A stretch of 64,000 nucleotides of DNA, taken from assembly GCA_948512295.1 (NCBI GenBank), contig CAOQRA010000001.1, forward strand, positions 29,665 through 93,664, read 5' to 3'. Positions 24,144 through 33,228 of the stretch are shown here, piece by piece (within the stretch, counting starts at the first letter, position 1; every line of letters begins with the position of its first letter). Source of the stretch: an uncultured Eubacteriales bacterium. GTDB lineage: Bacteria; Bacillota; Clostridia; Christensenellales; UBA1242. The notes under the pieces are model-generated. The model did not search any database. It had not been told where the DNA came from and worked only from the letters and a program-made list of their open reading frames with translations. The translations under genes and the position numbers were made by a program.

Positions 24144-24647
24144 ATGTATATAATTGTAGGGCTTGGAAACTTTGGTGCAAAATATGATTGGACTTATCAT
24201 AATCTAGGCTTTATGACCTGTGATGCACTTGCAAATAAAATGGGCATAGCTTTTACTAAAGAAAAATACAAAGCGCTAATCGCAGAAGGGAACCTTCAAG
24301 GACAAAAAGTTATACTTGCAAAACCGCTCACATATATGAATAACAGCGGCGAAGCTGTCACCCTTTTAAAACAAAAATTTAAGGATGCAAAAATACTTGT
24401 TATAGTTGATGACATAGACTTGCCAGCGGGTAAAATTCGCTATCGTGAGCGCGGCTCTAGTGGTACGCATAATGGGCTACGTAGTATTGTAAGCTTTATA
24501 GGGGAAGATTTTGAGCGTGTCAAAATTGGCATAGGTAGAGATCAAGAAAAGGACCTTGCAGACTTTGTACTAAGTAAAATTCAGGATAAGGAATTATTTG
24601 CAAAGGCTATAGATGATGCTAGTGATTTTATTTTAGGTAAACTATGA
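24144..24647 (+). CDS. pth: Peptidyl-tRNA hydrolase
   Basis: 167 residues; the family usually has 180-195, so the C-terminus is a little short. Active-site residues are in place: Asn9 in VGLGNFG, His19 in WTYHNLGF, Asn66 in KPLTYMNNSG, Asp92 in VDDIDLPAGKIRYR, and Asn110 in GSSGTHNGLRS. It frees tRNA from peptidyl-tRNA that drops off ribosomes. The ribosome site is GGGTGA. Its stop overlaps the mfd start (ATGA), so the two are coupled. Confidence 0.96.
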   Translation: MYIIVGLGNFGAKYDWTYHNLGFMTCDALANKMGIAFTKEKYKALIAEGNLQGQKVILAKPLTYMNNSGEAVTLLKQKFKDAKILVIVDDIDLPAGKIRYRERGSSGTHNGLRSIVSFIGEDFERVKIGIGRDQEKDLADFVLSKIQDKELFAKAIDDASDFILGKL

Positions 24648-27600
24648 ACGGGCTTGATAATAGAATTAAAGAGATAACAGAGAAGAAATTTGTTTCAGGA
24701 TGTGGCGAAGGAGAGAAGGCTATACTAGTGCAGCAATATGGTCGCTTCATTTTTTTGTGCAGTAATTTTGTAAGCGCAGGTAAGCTTAAGCGTGCTTTTT
24801 CAGCTTTAAATTTAAAAGCAGAGATAATCACAGCGGCACGTGAAAAAGTCAGTGAAGAGGACAGCAACTTGCTGCCTTTTGTGGCGGCGGTCAATGGTTA
24901 TTTAAATAAAAAAGTTGATGCACTTTTAGTGCTGCCTTGCTCTAGTATGATTAACTTTAATGCTGAGATTTTTTTTCACCCTGTAAGTTTTGCAAAAGGC
25001 AAATTAATTTCGCATCAATTAATCTGTGACACTTTAGTCAAACTCGGCTATCGACGAAGTGACTTAGTAAGTCGCGAGGGCGAATTTGCGTTGAGAGGCG
25101 ATATTTTAGACATTTTTATGCCAAGTGAAAGTAATCCTATTCGCATTGAATTTTTCGATGACGAAATTGAAAGCATTCATTACTTTGACCTTGCCAGCAT
25201 GAAAAACCTAGAAAAACTTGAAGTTTTTAATCTCTATCCAGCATTTTTACCTATTGGTAATGATAATATTTTCAGCTTTAATGGATGTAAAATTATTGAT
25301 GAACCCAAAAAGATTGAAGATGAATTTGAACTATTATATAAAAGTTATAAAGCCATGGAAAGTTTTGATTCCAAACTTTATACGTCTTTTGAAAGGCTTT
25401 ATGAAAGCGCGGACTTAATTTTTGACAATACAAGACTTTTAAAGGAAGGGTTTTGCAATAGTCGTATTCCAACTCGAAGTTATCTTACAGATTTTATGGC
25501 GCTAAAGCAGGACCTATTAAGTTATTTAGATATGCATCTAGGTATTATACTTTTTGCTGGTGATGCAAGGAATAAAACACGCTTATCCGATTTTTTGCGA
25601 GATAATGGTTTTGTCTTTCACGATTACGAAAGTGAAGTTTTTACATTAAATAAAATTTATGTCAGTGAAAAAGCTTTTCCGTTCAGCTTTAGTTTTTTAC
25701 AGCACCGAGTGGTGGGGATCGGCGTTGACAATTTATATAGGACAAATACGACCTCTTTTTCAAAAGGTAAACATGATGTATTTTATTTGCCAAAGCTTGG
25801 TGATTATGTAGTTCATTCTTTTCATGGGATAGGTAAGTGTATCAAGATTGAACGCATGAAAATTGCCGATTATGAAAAAGACTATTTTGTAATTGAATAC
25901 AAAAATAGCGGAGTGTTGTATCTTCCAAGTGAAGAGGCAAACACGATTTCGGCCTACATTGGAAGTGAAGAAAATCCTAAACTATCCGCACTTGGTGGGG
26001 CTGAGTTTGCAAGGCTTAAAGATCGTGTCAAAGCTGGTCTTAAAGAAATGGCGTTTTCTTTGACTCAAATGTATAAAGAAAGACAAAATTCAAAAGGTTA
26101 CAACTTTAAGCGCGATGAGTATTTAGATAAAAAATTTGCTGACACCTTTGGTTATAATGAAACATCTGACCAGCTTAGAGCAATTTCTGACATTGAAAAA
26201 GATATGGAGAGCGATAAGATCATGGACAGGCTTATCTGCGGTGATGTAGGATTTGGCAAGACGGAAGTTGCACTACGAGCTTGTTTTAAATGCATTTATA
26301 ATGGTAGACAGGTTGCTTTGCTTTGTCCAACGACTATTTTATCCGAACAGCATTTAAGAACGGCAAAGGCTAGACTAGAACTATTTGGAGCGAGAGTGGA
26401 AGTGCTTAATCGATTTAAAACTCCTGCCCAGATTAAAGACATTCTGACGCGTCTTAGTGAGGGGAAAGTGGACATGCTTATCGGCACTCATAGGCTTTTA
26501 AGTGAGGACGTAAAATTCAAAGATTTGGGGCTTTTAGTCTTAGATGAAGAGCAGCGCTTTGGTGTGGAAGCTAAAGAGAAGATAAAAAATGCTAAAAGGA
26601 ATATAGATGTTCTTAGCCTATCGGCGACGCCAATTCCTCGCACGCTTAACATGTCGCTTTCTGGCATTCGTGACATAAGCATAATTGAAACTCCGCCAAA
26701 AGAAAGGTTGCCTATTCAAACCTATGTGGCAGAGCAGGCAGATGACCTTATTCGTGACGTTTTAAGGCGCGAGCTTGCTCGCGGCGGGCAGGCATTCATT
26801 ATATACAATCGCGTAGAAAGCATAGAGGATTTTGCTTCATATATACGCAGCTTGGTGCCAGAGGCTAAGATTGGCATTGCACATGGGCAAATGCAAGAAA
26901 AAGCACTTGAAAACATTATCAATAGTTTATATAAGGGCATATTTAACGTTTTTATATCTACAACCTTAATTGAAAATGGTATAGATCTGCCAAGTGCAAA
27001 TTCTATGATAATTATTGAGGCTGACAGACTGGGACTTGGACAATTATATCAAATAAGAGGGCGAATTGGCAGAAGCGATAAATTAAGTTATGCGTATCTT
27101 CTATATAATAAAAACAAGCTGCTTACAGATGACGCTTATAAAAGATTGCAAGCTATTCGCGAGTTTAGCGAACTTGGTAGCGGCTTTAAAATTGCTATGC
27201 GCGATCTTGAAATTCGTGGCGCCGGAAATATTTTTGGCAAAGAACAGCATGGACACATTGCAAAAGTGGGCTATGATATGTTTGTTAAACTTCTTGATGA
27301 GGCGGTAGACGAAATTCAAGGTAAGACTAAAGAAGAGGAAAGTGATGTCAAACTTGAAGTCACTTTGGACGCATTTATTAGTGAAGATTATATTCCATCG
27401 AGTGATGAACGTATTTTGATGTACACCAAAATAAGCAACATTGCTTCACCTATTGAGGAAGATGAAGTGATAAAATCTCTTAATGATGGCTTTGGCGCGG
27501 TGCCAAACGAAGTTTATAACCTTGCAAGGCTTGCACTGCTTAAAAACCTTGCAAGTAAGTTTAATGTCAATAAAATTCGCATTAATGCAACAACATGTAA

Positions 27601-27781
27601 TGTGGTATTAAATAAAAGCGAAGAAATTATTTGCAAGCAACTTGCAAATATACTTCAAGACTATGAGGGCACGCTATGTTTTTCAGCGCTTGCATACATT
27701 TCTTTCCGTTACAGCGGCTCAGTTCGCGCTAAAGTTGACTACTTAATCGACTTTTTTGACGCCGCTACAACGAAAAGTTGA
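24644..27781 (+). CDS. mfd: Transcription-repair coupling factor Mfd
   Basis: 1045 residues, about 100 shorter than Bacillus Mfd, mostly at the N-terminal UvrB-like region. The RNA polymerase-interacting domain is visible (LGDYVVHSFHGIGKCIKIERM, about 386; YLPSEEANTISAYIG). The RecG-like motor follows: Walker A GDVGFGKTE (about 533), DEEQRFGVEAKEK, SATPIPRTLN, and GRIGRSDKLSYAYLL. A C-terminal D7 domain completes it. It removes RNA polymerase stalled at DNA damage and recruits UvrA. It is coupled to pth, and the foldase gene follows with its own promoter. Confidence 0.97.
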   Translation: MNGLDNRIKEITEKKFVSGCGEGEKAILVQQYGRFIFLCSNFVSAGKLKRAFSALNLKAEIITAAREKVSEEDSNLLPFVAAVNGYLNKKVDALLVLPCSSMINFNAEIFFHPVSFAKGKLISHQLICDTLVKLGYRRSDLVSREGEFALRGDILDIFMPSESNPIRIEFFDDEIESIHYFDLASMKNLEKLEVFNLYPAFLPIGNDNIFSFNGCKIIDEPKKIEDEFELLYKSYKAMESFDSKLYTSFERLYESADLIFDNTRLLKEGFCNSRIPTRSYLTDFMALKQDLLSYLDMHLGIILFAGDARNKTRLSDFLRDNGFVFHDYESEVFTLNKIYVSEKAFPFSFSFLQHRVVGIGVDNLYRTNTTSFSKGKHDVFYLPKLGDYVVHSFHGIGKCIKIERMKIADYEKDYFVIEYKNSGVLYLPSEEANTISAYIGSEENPKLSALGGAEFARLKDRVKAGLKEMAFSLTQMYKERQNSKGYNFKRDEYLDKKFADTFGYNETSDQLRAISDIEKDMESDKIMDRLICGDVGFGKTEVALRACFKCIYNGRQVALLCPTTILSEQHLRTAKARLELFGARVEVLNRFKTPAQIKDILTRLSEGKVDMLIGTHRLLSEDVKFKDLGLLVLDEEQRFGVEAKEKIKNAKRNIDVLSLSATPIPRTLNMSLSGIRDISIIETPPKERLPIQTYVAEQADDLIRDVLRRELARGGQAFIIYNRVESIEDFASYIRSLVPEAKIGIAHGQMQEKALENIINSLYKGIFNVFISTTLIENGIDLPSANSMIIIEADRLGLGQLYQIRGRIGRSDKLSYAYLLYNKNKLLTDDAYKRLQAIREFSELGSGFKIAMRDLEIRGAGNIFGKEQHGHIAKVGYDMFVKLLDEAVDEIQGKTKEEESDVKLEVTLDAFISEDYIPSSDERILMYTKISNIASPIEEDEVIKSLNDGFGAVPNEVYNLARLALLKNLASKFNVNKIRINATTCNVVLNKSEEIICKQLANILQDYEGTLCFSALAYISFRYSGSVRAKVDYLIDFFDAATTKS

Positions 27782-27799
27782 GAAATATTAACAAATCAC

Positions 27800-27829
27800 T
27801 TGAATTTTTAGGTTAGATTGTATTATAAT
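27800..27829 (+). promoter_or_regulatory. Promoter of the foldase lipoprotein
   Basis: -35 TTGAAT (27800-27805), 18-base spacer, -10 TATAAT (27824-27829). Start codon at 27856 after AGAGGAAA. Confidence 0.6.
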
Positions 27830-27855
27830 TGTTAAAGATTTATAAAAGAGGAAAC

Positions 27856-29640
27856 ATGAAAAAGAGTAAAATTTTTGGACTAATATGTGCAGTTATGATG
27901 TTTTGCGTTACCATTTTGTCTGGCTGCTCGCTTATAACGCTTGATAGAGAACGCTATCTTAATCAGATAGTGGCGTCTATTGCTGATAAAGATTCTAACA
28001 AAACTTTAATTGAAATCAAGAAGAAAGATTTAATTTCGGCATATAACAGCTTTGGTTACTATTACACTCAATATTATTCTTATACCGCTGAAGAAGCGCT
28101 CAAACTTACCTTAGACACTTTAGTTGATAGAAGAATTACTATTTTAGAAAGCGAAAAAATTTATTCAGAGGGACTTAGCGAGGCTGAAAAAACTTATCTT
28201 TGGCAGGAAACTTCCACATCCTTAGAAAGCAATTATAAATCCTATTTAGACGAAGTTTTAGGCACATCTAAAAAAGATGATAGTTCAAGCGATGCTAGGA
28301 AGTTTGAGGGCTATGTAAAAAATGCATTTTTAAAACATGATGGTGATAGTTACGAGATCATTAAATCTACCACTCCATCTAAAACCATTGAAAATTTCAA
28401 ATATGATGTCGCTAGAGACATAAACAAAAAAGAAGATAAAGATCTTTTATATACAAATCTTTTAGATTTTGTAAACTCTCCATCCTCTGATGCCTATACA
28501 AAAGCGTTTACAAACTATCTTAAAGCATTAAAGAAAAGTGAAGATGGACTTAATTTATCTACGGATACAGCCTCCATTTTTAGACGTGAAATTGAAAGGA
28601 TTTATCAGGTTGTGTATGAAAACTATATGATTGAAAAGTATGATGAATATTTTACTAACTTTTCTGACAAAGCTTCAGTGACAATTAAACAAATGCTAGA
28701 TCTTTATTCAAGCATGGTGCGCTCTTCTTATACTCAATATAATATAGAATATGACAGCGCTTATGAAACAAATATGCAGTCAGATAGCACCAAGTTATAT
28801 TATTACAAAGAAAGAGGAAAGGTTGGCGAAGAGAATAACTTTACACAATTCTTTCAAGTGGCTCATGTGTTATTTAAGTTCACAGATGCCCAGTCAAGTC
28901 AGTACAAACTTTTGCAAGAGCGTAAAGCAAACGGCTATTATACCAGTGAAGAGGGCTATAATAACGACTTAAATGCGCTTATAAGCGAAGTTAAACCAGT
29001 CGTTCGTCAAAAGAATGAGCAAGGTGAGTATGTGGAAGTGCAGTCTTCTATGGAGGAAGAAAAAACAGCGTTAGCGCTTGCGAGATATATTAAAAATCAA
29101 GTTGATGGACTTTCAACTTCGCAGGATAAAGTTGACGCTTTCCGTGAGTTTATTTACAAGTATAACGATGACCCAGGTATGATAAATGCAGCAAACAATT
29201 ATACAATTGGTGTTAACAAGGCTCAAGCTGAAAATGATGACAAATACAAAGTTTATTCTAATTATGTGACAGAGTTCACTGATACGGCAGTTGAGCTTTA
29301 TAACGATGGAGAAGGTCAGCTTGGTGATGTAAGCGAAGCGGTAATTACAGAAAATGGTGTACACGTACTTTTCTATGTGGGTGAAATTCAAAATTTATTT
29401 CCAAATATAGATGAAAAATTTGCACTCACAAATGATGACATAAGTGATGATGGCTTGACTCCTATTGAAAAATTGGCAGCCACACGAATTAATCCTTTTG
29501 TAGATAAAACTTATTTTGATATGCTTTATGACAGTTTAGTGACTGACAATTTCTCAGTTTTTCAAAATTTAAACATGAATGAACTTAAAAAGCAATTTAC
29601 TATAAATTACTATCCAGATGCTTATAAAGACTTATTGTAA
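27856..29640 (+). CDS. PrsA/SurA-like peptidyl-prolyl isomerase lipoprotein
   Basis: 594 residues; start chosen at 27856 with AGAGG upstream. A lipobox LSGC (Cys24) anchors it outside. The N-terminal helical part (LIEIKKKDLISAYNSFG ... LDTLVDRRITILESEK) is SurA_N-like. The C-terminal half resembles a split parvulin domain: QVAHVLFKFTDAQ near residue 330, then REFIYKYNDDPGMIN, GQLGDVSEAVITENGVHVLFYVGE near 495-520. Foldases of this class help exported proteins fold at the membrane. A PPIase gene after mfd is a known Clostridial order. Catalytic residues are hard to align, so activity is uncertain. Confidence 0.72.
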   Translation: MKKSKIFGLICAVMMFCVTILSGCSLITLDRERYLNQIVASIADKDSNKTLIEIKKKDLISAYNSFGYYYTQYYSYTAEEALKLTLDTLVDRRITILESEKIYSEGLSEAEKTYLWQETSTSLESNYKSYLDEVLGTSKKDDSSSDARKFEGYVKNAFLKHDGDSYEIIKSTTPSKTIENFKYDVARDINKKEDKDLLYTNLLDFVNSPSSDAYTKAFTNYLKALKKSEDGLNLSTDTASIFRREIERIYQVVYENYMIEKYDEYFTNFSDKASVTIKQMLDLYSSMVRSSYTQYNIEYDSAYETNMQSDSTKLYYYKERGKVGEENNFTQFFQVAHVLFKFTDAQSSQYKLLQERKANGYYTSEEGYNNDLNALISEVKPVVRQKNEQGEYVEVQSSMEEEKTALALARYIKNQVDGLSTSQDKVDAFREFIYKYNDDPGMINAANNYTIGVNKAQAENDDKYKVYSNYVTEFTDTAVELYNDGEGQLGDVSEAVITENGVHVLFYVGEIQNLFPNIDEKFALTNDDISDDGLTPIEKLAATRINPFVDKTYFDMLYDSLVTDNFSVFQNLNMNELKKQFTINYYPDAYKDLL

Positions 29641-29642
29641 TA

Positions 29643-29680
29643 AAAAATCCCCTTGAAAGTTTGACAAGGGGATTTTTATT
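29643..29680 (+). terminator. Terminator of the foldase gene
   Basis: 13-bp stem AAAAATCCCCTTG / CAAGGGGATTTTT with a 9-base loop. The loop and the first bases of the right arm include the TTGACA (-35) of the next gene. Confidence 0.9.
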
Positions 29681-29689
29681 TGATATATT
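29661..29689 (+). promoter_or_regulatory. Promoter embedded in the preceding terminator
   Basis: Perfect -35 TTGACA (29661-29666) inside the terminator, 17-base spacer, -10 TATATT (29684-29689), six bases before the ATG at 29696. No ribosome site. Confidence 0.75.
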
Positions 29690-29695
29690 TATATT

Positions 29696-31060
29696 ATGGC
29701 GAGTCTGAAAAAAAGCAAACTTGAAAGTTTAGTGCGTGCCCAAGAGGTCAGCATTTTTTATATCCAAGCAAGCTTGACAGATGTAGATATGCAATTGGTT
29801 AAAGCGACAGTTAAAACAGATAAAAAAAATAAACGCTATAAAACTATTGTTAGTCAGGTCATTGACAACGATCAAAAAAAGAAACTTGATGAGGCGGAAC
29901 AATCTGTCGCTAAACATAGCGGAAAGCGCAAAAAAATAACAAACATCATTTGCTTTATTGTCAATATTGCAGTACTTGCAGGTATACTTCTTTATCAGCT
30001 TTTAGGCAAGGAATTTTTGCCGTTAAGCGGTTTGCATATAAACGGTTGGGCGACTTTAATAATTTTCCTTTTATTTATTGCAAGTGTGGTTTGTGAAATG
30101 CTTGCTATGAGTTATTTAATTAAAAAATCAGTGGGGAAATGGCGATTTGGCTTAAGTTTTAAAATGAACACAATAGGGCACTATTACGATGCTATAACGC
30201 CGCTTGCGACAGGCGGGCAACCTTTCCAAATTACTTATTTAAAATCGCATGACATTCCTTTACATTCCGCGCTTGCAATCCCTCTTGCTAAGTATGTTTT
30301 TTCTCAGATTGTATGGGTGCTTGTCAGCCTAATATGTATGATTGTGTCTTTTGCAGGAGGTGCTTATAATACCTATGTTGTAGTTATCTCTGCAATAGGT
30401 TTCGTACTTGGAAGTTTTATGCTTTTTGTTACCTTGTTTTTGTCTATCAGTAAAAGCGTGGGCCGTAAACTTGTCGTTAAAGTGCTAAAGCTTGCTCAAA
30501 AGATGAAAATAGTAAAAAATTATGAAAAACAATATGAAAAAATATCAAAATATATTGAAGACTTTCAAACTGTAATGAAGCAGTATGCCACATCTTTTAA
30601 AGATTTCATGATATTGTTTGGTTCATTACTACTTAAATTGATAATTTCCTATTCAATACCTTATTTCGTATTTTGTATGTTTCATGGTTTTGAGGGCGGA
30701 CAATATTTTCATTTCTTTGTAATGGCAATATTGGTTGATCTAGCTGCAAGTTTCTTCCCGCTTCCTGGCGGCACTGGCATGAGTGAAGTTTCCTATAGTG
30801 CTATGTTTGGTGCATATTTCTCTGGTGGTGTGCTGTTTTGGGCACTGCTAATGTGGAGGTTTATGACTTATTACATCTATCTGCTTTTGGGAATTTCAGT
30901 TTTAACCTATGATTTTGCTTATGGCAATCGCAAGTATCGCTGGCAAAAACGCAAGGAAGAACTTAGCGAAGAAAGTAGAATTTTCAAGCAAGACCAAATA
31001 AATAGATTCAGAGCGCAACGCCAGCGCAATCGTCGACGTAATCAAAGTTTAAAGTTTTAG
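29696..31060 (+). CDS. UPF0104/LPG-synthase-type membrane protein (YbhN-like)
   Basis: 454 residues: a charged cytoplasmic N-terminus of about 80 residues, then about eight membrane segments. The flippase-type core has HYYDAITPLATGGQPFQITYLKSHDIPLHSALAIPLAKY (about 160-200) and FFPLPGGTGMSEVSYSAMFGAYF (about 352-375), both typical of the lysylphosphatidylglycerol synthetase/UPF0104 transmembrane family. The C-terminal soluble synthetase domain of MprF is absent; the protein ends in an Arg-rich tail (RAQRQRNRRRNQ). It may translocate a lipid or help modify the envelope. Leaderless-type promoter. Confidence 0.88.
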   Translation: MASLKKSKLESLVRAQEVSIFYIQASLTDVDMQLVKATVKTDKKNKRYKTIVSQVIDNDQKKKLDEAEQSVAKHSGKRKKITNIICFIVNIAVLAGILLYQLLGKEFLPLSGLHINGWATLIIFLLFIASVVCEMLAMSYLIKKSVGKWRFGLSFKMNTIGHYYDAITPLATGGQPFQITYLKSHDIPLHSALAIPLAKYVFSQIVWVLVSLICMIVSFAGGAYNTYVVVISAIGFVLGSFMLFVTLFLSISKSVGRKLVVKVLKLAQKMKIVKNYEKQYEKISKYIEDFQTVMKQYATSFKDFMILFGSLLLKLIISYSIPYFVFCMFHGFEGGQYFHFFVMAILVDLAASFFPLPGGTGMSEVSYSAMFGAYFSGGVLFWALLMWRFMTYYIYLLLGISVLTYDFAYGNRKYRWQKRKEELSEESRIFKQDQINRFRAQRQRNRRRNQSLKF

Positions 31061-31085
31061 AATATATTTTTCAATTTTATACAAT
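31057..31085 (+). promoter_or_regulatory. Promoter of the TasA-like gene (leaderless type)
   Basis: -35 TTAGAA (31057-31062, overlapping the previous stop), 17-base spacer, -10 TACAAT (31080-31085), eight bases before the ATG at 31094. Confidence 0.45.
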
Positions 31086-31093
31086 ATAAAACT

Positions 31094-31669
31094 ATGAAGA
31101 AAAATAAACCTTTGTATGGTTGGATTTTTGCAGTAATAGTTTTAACTATATTACTTGCAATTTCATTATATCTAGGACTTAGTGGTTGGTTTTTTACCAC
31201 AAATTTTTCGCGTCCTACCGATTTAGTTTTAGGAAATAATGTGGAAATAGCGGTCAATAAAAGCCAAGCAAGCACGGCGTCTTTCACTTTTTCAGGCGGT
31301 TATCTGCAAGGCGAAAAATTGCCGCAAATTGTCAGTGTTAAAAATAGCAGCGAGGAGGGCAAAGTGTTTCTTCGTGCTAAAGTTTATGTTTTCATGGCAG
31401 ATAATTCCATTTCGGATATGGCACTTGCTGGAAACAGCAATTGGAATAAAGCGGACGATGGCTATTATTATTTTAACGATAAACTTGTTTATCAGGGCAA
31501 AGTCGGACTTTGCAGCCATGTTGAAGTTGGAGAAGAAAGCAAACTATGCGGCGCTTTAAATTATATACTGACGATATTAGTAGAGAGCCTTGATGAGAAT
31601 TTGGATGTAGAAAAGGTGTGGGGCGTAGATCCTATTAAATTGGCAGAAAATCTCGGGCAAAATGTTTGA
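31094..31669 (+). CDS. Membrane-anchored protein with TasA/camelysin-like domain
   Basis: 191 residues. An N-terminal membrane segment (about 8-30) is followed by an extracellular beta domain. Two TasA-like landmarks are present: GEKLPQIVSVKNSSEEGKVFLRAKVYV (about 76-102) and NWNKADDGYYYFNDKLVYQGKVG (about 116-138), which echo the 'NW....DGYYYY...L..G' pattern of TasA/CalY amyloid-forming matrix proteins. No SipW signal peptidase is adjacent. It could be a surface matrix component. The match is by eye. Confidence 0.55.
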   Translation: MKKNKPLYGWIFAVIVLTILLAISLYLGLSGWFFTTNFSRPTDLVLGNNVEIAVNKSQASTASFTFSGGYLQGEKLPQIVSVKNSSEEGKVFLRAKVYVFMADNSISDMALAGNSNWNKADDGYYYFNDKLVYQGKVGLCSHVEVGEESKLCGALNYILTILVESLDENLDVEKVWGVDPIKLAENLGQNV

Positions 31670-31694
31670 CAATAATATAAGGAATATGTATCCT
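31666..31694 (+). promoter_or_regulatory. Promoter overlapping the previous stop codon
   Basis: -35 TTGACA (31666-31671, sharing the TGA stop), 17-base spacer, -10 TATCCT (31689-31694). Confidence 0.55.
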
Positions 31695-31711
31695 TAAAAT
31701 GAGGAGGAGCT

Positions 31712-32005
31712 ATGGAAGATAATTTTAGACGAGTACCCCCGCCACCGCCACCACGACCTAATATTCCAAGAGTGCCAAACGAAAATAGTTTAGCTAACGC
31801 TTCACAAGAAGCACCGCGTGAAGAAAAAGTTGAAACTTTTCAGCTGGCGGAACAAGTGTCTGCTGAGCAACAAGGCAATATATCTCCATCACAAGAGACT
31901 AAGAAATCCTCAAAAGAAAAAATTAAACTTTCACTTTTGATAGTGGGCAGTATTTGTGCATTTATAGGCAGTTTAATTTGTGGCTATTTCTTATTTTTCT
32001 CTTGA
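31712..32005 (+). CDS. Proline-rich tail-anchored small membrane protein
   Basis: 97 residues. The N-terminus is a proline run (VPPPPPPRPNIPRVPN), the middle is polar and disordered (EAPREEKVETFQLAEQVSAEQQ), and the C-terminus is one membrane helix (about 72-96, LLIVGSICAFIGSLICGYFLFF). A strong GGAGGAG ribosome site precedes the start. The layout suggests a cytoplasmic proline-rich arm tethered to the membrane. No family recognised. Confidence 0.65.
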   Translation: MEDNFRRVPPPPPPRPNIPRVPNENSLANASQEAPREEKVETFQLAEQVSAEQQGNISPSQETKKSSKEKIKLSLLIVGSICAFIGSLICGYFLFFS

Positions 32006-32056
32006 TTTCGCGACAAAACTTAGATTTTTTAAATGTTTTAAGGCAATAATTCTTAC

Positions 32057-32506
32057 ATGAAACGAATTATTGCCTTTATTTTTATATTTTTGGTAATTGC
32101 GATTATTCCACTGCTTGCGCCGCGCGGTTACGATTATGCAGGTTTAAATGCTATAACATTTGTCACAAGTAAGGACATAGATGACGAAAATTATATATCT
32201 ATAAAAAGCGGAAATGATTATTTTATTAAAGTTGATAAAACCCGTGCGCTTGAGCTTGCAAAAAAACTTGACATTAAAGGCTATAATTTACACTTTGATA
32301 GAAGCAGTGATGTGGAGGCCTTAAAAGCCCATTTTATTGACTATTGCATGCCAAAGTTTGAAGTGAACGGCATTGAAATTTTAGAAGGGTATACTAAAAG
32401 CTATTGCGACTTTCGAATTGTGGAAGGCAAAAAAATCAATGTCCAAATGGCAATACTAAAAAATGAGATTATTATTGGCTTTCCATTAATCTTAACTGGG
32501 TTTTAA
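32057..32506 (+). CDS. Membrane-anchored hypothetical protein
   Basis: 149 residues. An N-terminal membrane segment (about 3-21, IIAFIFIFLVIAIIPLLA) is followed by a soluble extracytoplasmic domain with a helix and strands. The end, EGYTKSYCDFRIVEGKKINVQMAILKNEIIIGFPLILTGF, suggests a YwmB-like envelope protein, but I cannot confirm it. The -10 AATAAT (32045-32050) ends six bases before the ATG and no ribosome site is present. It lies directly upstream of the SpoIIQ-like M23 gene, an order that would suit a sporulation or wall role. Confidence 0.6.
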   Translation: MKRIIAFIFIFLVIAIIPLLAPRGYDYAGLNAITFVTSKDIDDENYISIKSGNDYFIKVDKTRALELAKKLDIKGYNLHFDRSSDVEALKAHFIDYCMPKFEVNGIEILEGYTKSYCDFRIVEGKKINVQMAILKNEIIIGFPLILTGF

Positions 32507-32562
32507 AAATTTATGTATAAATAATGAAAGTTAAGGTAATAAAAGTGCAGGAGGTTAAAATT

Positions 32563-33132
32563 ATGGTGATAAAAAAGTCAAACAAGGTTGTGGAGTTTTT
32601 CAAAAGGTTTGGGGTATATGTTGTGGCAGGAGCAATAGTACTTGGGGTCGGACTTACCTTTGGAATTACCGCACTGACTAGGCAAAATCAGGAAGTACTA
32701 GATGTGGGGAATAAAACTTTAGAGTTCACATTGCCAATGAACAGCCCTACCATTATCAAAGACTTTAGTTCTACCGCGCTGCAAGAAAACGAAACACTTA
32801 ACCAGTGGGAAGCACATCTTGCTCTTGATATGAAATCAGACGACGGACAAGTCTTCTGCATATTAGATGGCACAGTAGAAAAAGTTTACTTTGATCAGCT
32901 TGGAGGAAGCACCATCGTTGTAAAACACGTTGATGGACTAACAAGTGTTTACGCATCTCTTGGCAAAGAAATTGCGGTTAAGGCTGGTGATAAAGTGACA
33001 ACTGGTCAAAAACTTGGCATGGTTGACAAGGCTGCAGGCGAGGCCTATTTAGGTGAACATCTTCATTTCTATATGACTCTAAATGATGAAAAAATCGACC
33101 CTAACAACTATCTTGATTTGCAAAACAAATAA
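32563..33132 (+). CDS. M23 (LytM) peptidase-fold membrane protein, SpoIIQ-like
   Basis: 189 residues; start at 32563 after GCAGGAGG. A short N-terminal tail and one membrane helix (about 18-40) precede a LytM domain. The metal ligands are complete: His85 and Asp89 in HLALD and His168 in HLHF, with His166 as the likely catalytic base. This topology and the segment FTLPMNSPTIIKDFSS match SpoIIQ, the forespore protein that contacts SpoIIIAH during engulfment. Unlike Bacillus SpoIIQ, the zinc site is intact, as in some Clostridia. A general wall peptidase is the alternative. Confidence 0.7.
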   Translation: MVIKKSNKVVEFFKRFGVYVVAGAIVLGVGLTFGITALTRQNQEVLDVGNKTLEFTLPMNSPTIIKDFSSTALQENETLNQWEAHLALDMKSDDGQVFCILDGTVEKVYFDQLGGSTIVVKHVDGLTSVYASLGKEIAVKAGDKVTTGQKLGMVDKAAGEAYLGEHLHFYMTLNDEKIDPNNYLDLQNK

Positions 33133-33160
33133 AAATAGAGCGGTACGCTCTATTTTTTGT
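33133..33160 (+). terminator. Terminator of the M23 gene
   Basis: 9-bp stem AATAGAGCG / CGCTCTATT with a 3-base loop and T run. Confidence 0.85.
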
Positions 33161-33168
33161 AATTTTAT

Positions 33169-33197
33169 TTGACAATTAATTTTGTAAATTATATACT
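33169..33197 (+). promoter_or_regulatory. acpP promoter
   Basis: Perfect -35 TTGACA (33169-33174), 17-base spacer, -10 TATACT (33192-33197), about 25-base leader with GGAGGAA. Confidence 0.85.
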
Positions 33198-33228
33198 GAA
33201 TACGAATTTCATATTTGGAGGAATAAAA

